Part shown: positions 60,852-64,000 of the stretch, in pieces | Position numbering within the stretch: position 1 is the first letter of the stretch | How the letters are laid out: each line of letters begins with the position of its first letter | Assembly (NCBI GenBank): GCA_000332255.1 | Contig: KB235926.1 | Span: 4,378,537 to 4,442,536, forward strand | Source: a cyanobacterium PCC 7702 | GTDB taxonomy: Bacteria > Cyanobacteriota > Cyanobacteriia > Cyanobacteriales > Nostocaceae | Reading direction: 5' to 3' | Length of the DNA: 64,000 nucleotides | Made by a program: the position numbers and the translations under genes | The notes under the pieces: generated by a model | Databases searched by the model: none | What the model saw: the letters and a program-made list of their open reading frames with translations, nothing else | What the model was told of the DNA's origin: nothing

Positions 60852-61637
60852 ATGAAAAAAACAACTCTTTTAACTATTTCTATGACCTTGCTGATGGTTT
60901 TACCAACAACTGCACAATTAGGAGCAGTATGGAGCGATTTTCAATCCTATGCAGGAGATTTACAAACTTATCTCGCTAACAATCTTACAGACACGTTAAA
61001 ACCGATAGAACCAGAAGCTCAAAGTGCAATTAATAACGCCACCGGAGCCTTGAATATACCCAACCCTATCACAACAGAAAAAAGTATTCGTGATAGCATG
61101 ATTTGGTACTATGTCTCGGACAAATTTGATAACAATCCCACTGTCAGAGCTAATTTAGCAGGTCATGAAATCAATCGCTTAATAACTCGTAGCGCCGTAG
61201 CTAGCGCTCTGGGTGCAGATGGACAAATCAGATGGAAAACTAAATTAGAAAATATCGAAGAAGCGGTGAAAAAAATAGCAGGTTTGACCAGTGAAACCGA
61301 GCCTCTGGAGGGACAACTAGAAAATTTAAAAAATCAAGCTCTAGCAAATATAGGTCAAGCCACCGGCGCTGCTAATTTCCTTTCTTCCTTTTTAGGTTTA
61401 ACTCAGCTGCAAAGCGTCAAAATTCAACAAGAACAATCAAAAATGATGGCAGAAATGTTAGGTCAAACCATGCAGACGAATCAATTCTTGCTATATTCCA
61501 ACCTGAATTTAGCTAATATTTCCCAACAAATAGAAGAGTCTAATCGCGCTCGCCGAGTTGACACATCTGCAGAAGCAGCAAGACTTTTGCGCACAGCTAC
61601 TCAAAGTGATTTGTTTGGGAGAGAATTGGAAAAATAA
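60852..61637 (+). CDS. VirB5/TrbJ-like secreted coiled-coil protein
   Basis: The 261-residue protein has a signal peptide (KKTTLLTISMTLLMVLPTTA, cleavage before QLG), an N-terminal region (WSDFQSYAGDLQTYLANNLT) and a long helical C-terminal part with coiled-coil character (QLQSVKIQQEQSKMMAEMLG, NLANISQQIEESNRARR). That layout, and its place between VirB4- and VirB6-like genes, matches VirB5/TrbJ, minor pilus-tip proteins. It is periplasmic by prediction. The primary sequence alone does not prove the family. Confidence 0.65.
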   Translation: MKKTTLLTISMTLLMVLPTTAQLGAVWSDFQSYAGDLQTYLANNLTDTLKPIEPEAQSAINNATGALNIPNPITTEKSIRDSMIWYYVSDKFDNNPTVRANLAGHEINRLITRSAVASALGADGQIRWKTKLENIEEAVKKIAGLTSETEPLEGQLENLKNQALANIGQATGAANFLSSFLGLTQLQSVKIQQEQSKMMAEMLGQTMQTNQFLLYSNLNLANISQQIEESNRARRVDTSAEAARLLRTATQSDLFGRELEK

Positions 61638-61653
61638 TCATTGCGAATGATAG

Positions 61654-62709
61654 ATGAAAATGCTGTTAGAAAATATCATTTTTTTGGTAGAAGTTGGTAT
61701 TAATGATGTTCTCGATCATGGTGTCGCCACTGCTAGAACTATTGCCGAAAGCTGGGACAAACAATGGATAGATTTATTGCAAAATAATGAGGGTAAAAAT
61801 TTATATGCAGCGCTGACAAATTTAGGCGTATTTTTTGCAGTGGGAACTTTATTGTTTTTTATGATGCAATGGCTCAAAGACGTTATCTACAGCGAGTATT
61901 CCCGTCCTCTTTCAGCGTTAATATGGCCTTTTGTAGTAGTATTGCTATTAACTAATACAGGAAATGGTAGTGCATTGGCAAATCTCACCCTCGGAGTGCG
62001 GAATTTTCTCAACACGGTTAACCAACAAGTAGTGACCGCAGCTGATGCAAATAAAAATTACCAGCAAGCATTAAATATGGGTGTTGCAGAAGAAGTAGCC
62101 GGCGCCACGCTGCGTCCTTGTCAATCACTAACTGGGGAACAGCAAACTCAATGCTTTATTAGAGCCAGAGAAAAAATAGAAATGCTGTGGCAAGAGTATA
62201 GAAATTTATACGGAGATAAAACTTGGATTGGCAAACTAGAAAATAAAGTCAATCAGATCGCCTACGGTACTGGTAACGTATCAGAAAACTCATTTAATTC
62301 TTTGTTGGGTTCAACAATAGAAACTAGTATTAAAAACTTTTTAATTTCCTTACAGTACGCATTCCAGAATTTAATCGAAGCCACTATGCTGCTTGTAGCA
62401 GCTTTAGGTCCCTTAGCGGTGGGTGGTTCTTTGTTACCCATAGCTGGAAAACCAATTTTCGCTTGGCTTACGGGATTTTTATCTTTAGGAATTGCCAAAA
62501 TTTCCTTTAACATTATTGCTGTGCTCACAGCTACAGTGATTGTCAATGGTCCTGGAGAAGATGCTAACGCCGACCCCGACTTGATGTGGTTCATGATTTT
62601 TTTAGGAATTTTAGCACCGATATTATCTTTACTTTTGGCGGGTGCTGGGGGATTTGCAGTGTTTAACGCCATCGGAAACACCACCTATTGGCTGAGGGAA
62701 AGAATATAA
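61654..62709 (+). CDS. VirB6/TrbL-like polytopic membrane protein
   Basis: This 351-residue protein has about six hydrophobic segments: two around residues 50-105 (AALTNLGVFFAVGTLLFFMM, ALIWPFVVVLLLT), then a ~120-residue polar loop with two Cys (RPCQSLTGEQQTQCF), then several near the C-terminus (LLVAALGPLAVGGSLLPIAG, WFMIFLGILAPILSLLLAGA). VirB6 forms the inner-membrane channel. Position after the VirB5-like gene and topology both fit. The start is only 17 bases after the previous stop. Confidence 0.7.
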   Translation: MKMLLENIIFLVEVGINDVLDHGVATARTIAESWDKQWIDLLQNNEGKNLYAALTNLGVFFAVGTLLFFMMQWLKDVIYSEYSRPLSALIWPFVVVLLLTNTGNGSALANLTLGVRNFLNTVNQQVVTAADANKNYQQALNMGVAEEVAGATLRPCQSLTGEQQTQCFIRAREKIEMLWQEYRNLYGDKTWIGKLENKVNQIAYGTGNVSENSFNSLLGSTIETSIKNFLISLQYAFQNLIEATMLLVAALGPLAVGGSLLPIAGKPIFAWLTGFLSLGIAKISFNIIAVLTATVIVNGPGEDANADPDLMWFMIFLGILAPILSLLLAGAGGFAVFNAIGNTTYWLRERI

Positions 62710-62732
62710 CTAGTAGCAACAAAGAGGGGTAA

Positions 62733-63557
62733 ATGGTACGTTTATTACAAAAACAACAACGAACGGTAAGCTTGTTGACAACTTTTGCCATTGCTACCTT
62801 CGGTTTACATGCATTGACTTTATTTTTTTTGATTTTGCAAGGCTTAACCATTCGCCAGCTCAGTTTGCGAAAACCTCCTTCTTTCGTGCAATTGGTAGAT
62901 GGTCAACCAGTAGCTGCAACAGATGATACCGAAACTAACCCAGAAGTAATTCGCCAATTCGTTAGCAAAACGATCGCATCCATGTTTAACTGGTCTGGGA
63001 CACTTCCACCACAAAACATCGAAGAAGTCACAAAACCCAAACCAGATTTAGGAATTTTGATTAAAACACCACAAGGTATCAGCCAAAAAGTTACTACTAG
63101 CAGTTGGATCGCTAGCTTCGCTCTCTCGGAAGATTTCCGCAAAGGTTTTTTAAGCGAAATCGCAGCTATGACGCCACCAGAAGTGTTTGCTCGCGACCCC
63201 AAGCAAGCAATGTCAGCGCAAATAATTATCAAGCGGGTTTATCCTCCCCAAAAAATTGCGCCTGGAAAGTGGCGAGTTGGTATGGTTGCTGATTTGATTC
63301 AAAAAAAACAAGCAGATAATAGAAAAATTATCATTCCGTTTAATAAAGATTTACTTGTCCGCAGTGTAGATTATTTTCCTTATCCCCTAGCCAATAATGC
63401 CAGTGTTTTGCAAAAAGCAATTTATGGTATCCGAAGCGAGAGGTTAGAGATTTATGAAATGCGAAATTTGTGCTTGCTGGATGAAGATAACAATCTCAAT
63501 CCCAATCAACCACAACAGTGTGGAAATAATCAAGCTATAGAAAAATTCACGCGTTGA
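62733..63557 (+). CDS. VirB8-like bitopic membrane protein, copy 1
   Basis: AGAGGGG precedes ATG 62733. The 274-residue protein has a short basic cytoplasmic N-terminus, one membrane segment (TTFAIATFGLHALTLFFLIL, ~17-38) and a large periplasmic domain beginning PPSFVQLVDGQPVAATDDTE with IRQFVSKTIASMFNWSG. This matches the VirB8/TraE topology (NTF2-like periplasmic domain that nucleates T4SS assembly). The next gene is a paralogue. Family assignment is by topology and locus order. Confidence 0.7.
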   Translation: MVRLLQKQQRTVSLLTTFAIATFGLHALTLFFLILQGLTIRQLSLRKPPSFVQLVDGQPVAATDDTETNPEVIRQFVSKTIASMFNWSGTLPPQNIEEVTKPKPDLGILIKTPQGISQKVTTSSWIASFALSEDFRKGFLSEIAAMTPPEVFARDPKQAMSAQIIIKRVYPPQKIAPGKWRVGMVADLIQKKQADNRKIIIPFNKDLLVRSVDYFPYPLANNASVLQKAIYGIRSERLEIYEMRNLCLLDEDNNLNPNQPQQCGNNQAIEKFTR

Positions 63558-63610
63558 TTTCTGTATTGATTAAAAGTAGTAAAGAGATGCAATTTACGAG
63601 CTAATTATTA

Positions 63611-64000
63611 ATGCAGTTAATTCCGAAAAAAAATCATCAAAAAAATATCTTACCCCTGTTTGCTGTTGGAACATTTGGTTTGCACGTTATTACCTTGTTG
63701 CTACTGATGTTCCACTGGTCATTGTTACAGCAGTTAAGTCGACACTTAATGCCTCAAAGTCTGGTTCAACTTGTGGATGGTAACGCCATAACGGTAAATC
63801 CCACTCCCAATTTAGAACGCTATCCAGAGACAATTAGACGTTTTGTAGGTCAAACGATGACCTTGATGTTGACCTGGTCAAAACAACAGCCACCAGAAAC
63901 AGTATGGGAAATTAGTTCCCAATTGCTTGCTGCTGGTGCTAAGCAAAAATTGCAATCAGAAATTATGAATGTTAATTCCACAAATAAATTTCAAAATGGA
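63611..64000 (+). CDS. VirB8-like paralogue, copy 2 (cut by window edge)
   Basis: ATG 63611 opens a frame of at least 130 codons that leaves the window. It aligns with copy 1 across its first ~95 residues: membrane segment LFAVGTFGLHVITLLLLMFH, then MPQSLVQLVDGNAITVNPTP, TIRRFVGQTMTLMLTWS and QQPPETVWE. No good ribosome binding site is seen, so translation may depend on the upstream gene. Tandem VirB8-like paralogues suggest a hetero-oligomeric ring or a recent duplication. Confidence 0.7.
   Translation, partial: MQLIPKKNHQKNILPLFAVGTFGLHVITLLLLMFHWSLLQQLSRHLMPQSLVQLVDGNAITVNPTPNLERYPETIRRFVGQTMTLMLTWSKQQPPETVWEISSQLLAAGAKQKLQSEIMNVNSTNKFQNG

Overview
The window looks like cyanobacterial chromosome, most likely from a filamentous (Nostocales-type) species. 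The support is the frequent HIP1 octamer GCGATCGC, cyanobacterial gene families (DUF2232, the TIGR00303 CobT-like protein, U32 peptidase, PRC-barrel proteins), a CRISPR repeat ending in ATTGAAAC, and many short dispersed palindromic repeats. The genus cannot be fixed from the sequence alone.

Layout. 0-1.1 kb: two unknown genes, the second running into a leaderless three-repeat CRISPR array. 1.1-5.1 kb: a 1,300-residue coiled-coil plus Hsp70/actin-like ATPase. 5.7-8.4 kb: Crp/Fnr regulator, DUF2232 membrane protein and CobT-like protein. 8.4-15.3 kb: a Tat-type solute-binding lipoprotein, small unknowns, CsbD, and a PRC-barrel gene split by a nested palindromic repeat. 15.3-16.8 kb: a decayed IS605-type element abutting the first ~115 codons of a cas3 helicase gene. 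16.9-17.9 kb: a MerF/CopZ-like metal cassette behind a MerR-type promoter. 18-28 kb: ordinary genes (TPR, U32, cysK, flavin oxidoreductase, Hsp20, thioredoxin-like) and small unknowns.

28.6-48.2 kb is one long leftward exopolysaccharide operon. In order of transcription it has a frameshifted small protein, Wzc-type tyrosine autokinase, ABC exporter, pyruvyl transferase, nine glycosyltransferases, an O-antigen-ligase-type polymerase, a GH10 glycanase and a polyprenyl glycosylphosphotransferase. It contains what is needed to start, build, decorate, polymerise, flip and trim a polymer. 49-56 kb: a DUF1611/enolase-superfamily pair (DgcN/DgcA type), NUDIX hydrolase, FCY1-like cytosine deaminase, protoglobin and HxlR pseudogenes, ribokinase and PhoX. 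From 57 kb to the right edge there is a rightward type IV secretion locus in canonical order (VirB2-, B3-, B4-, B5-, B6-, B8-like, then a second B8 paralogue cut by the window edge). No relaxase or coupling protein lies inside the window.

The strongest signals are two families of tiny palindromic repeats (called A and B here). They have inserted into protein-coding genes, adding nearly the same peptide, (D/N)AI(R/Q)HxxRTE, to three unrelated proteins. One composite copy, B nested in A, puts two stop codons in the PRC-barrel gene. The other main leads are the T4SS-like locus, the dismantled CRISPR-Cas remains and the orphan MerR-type promoter.
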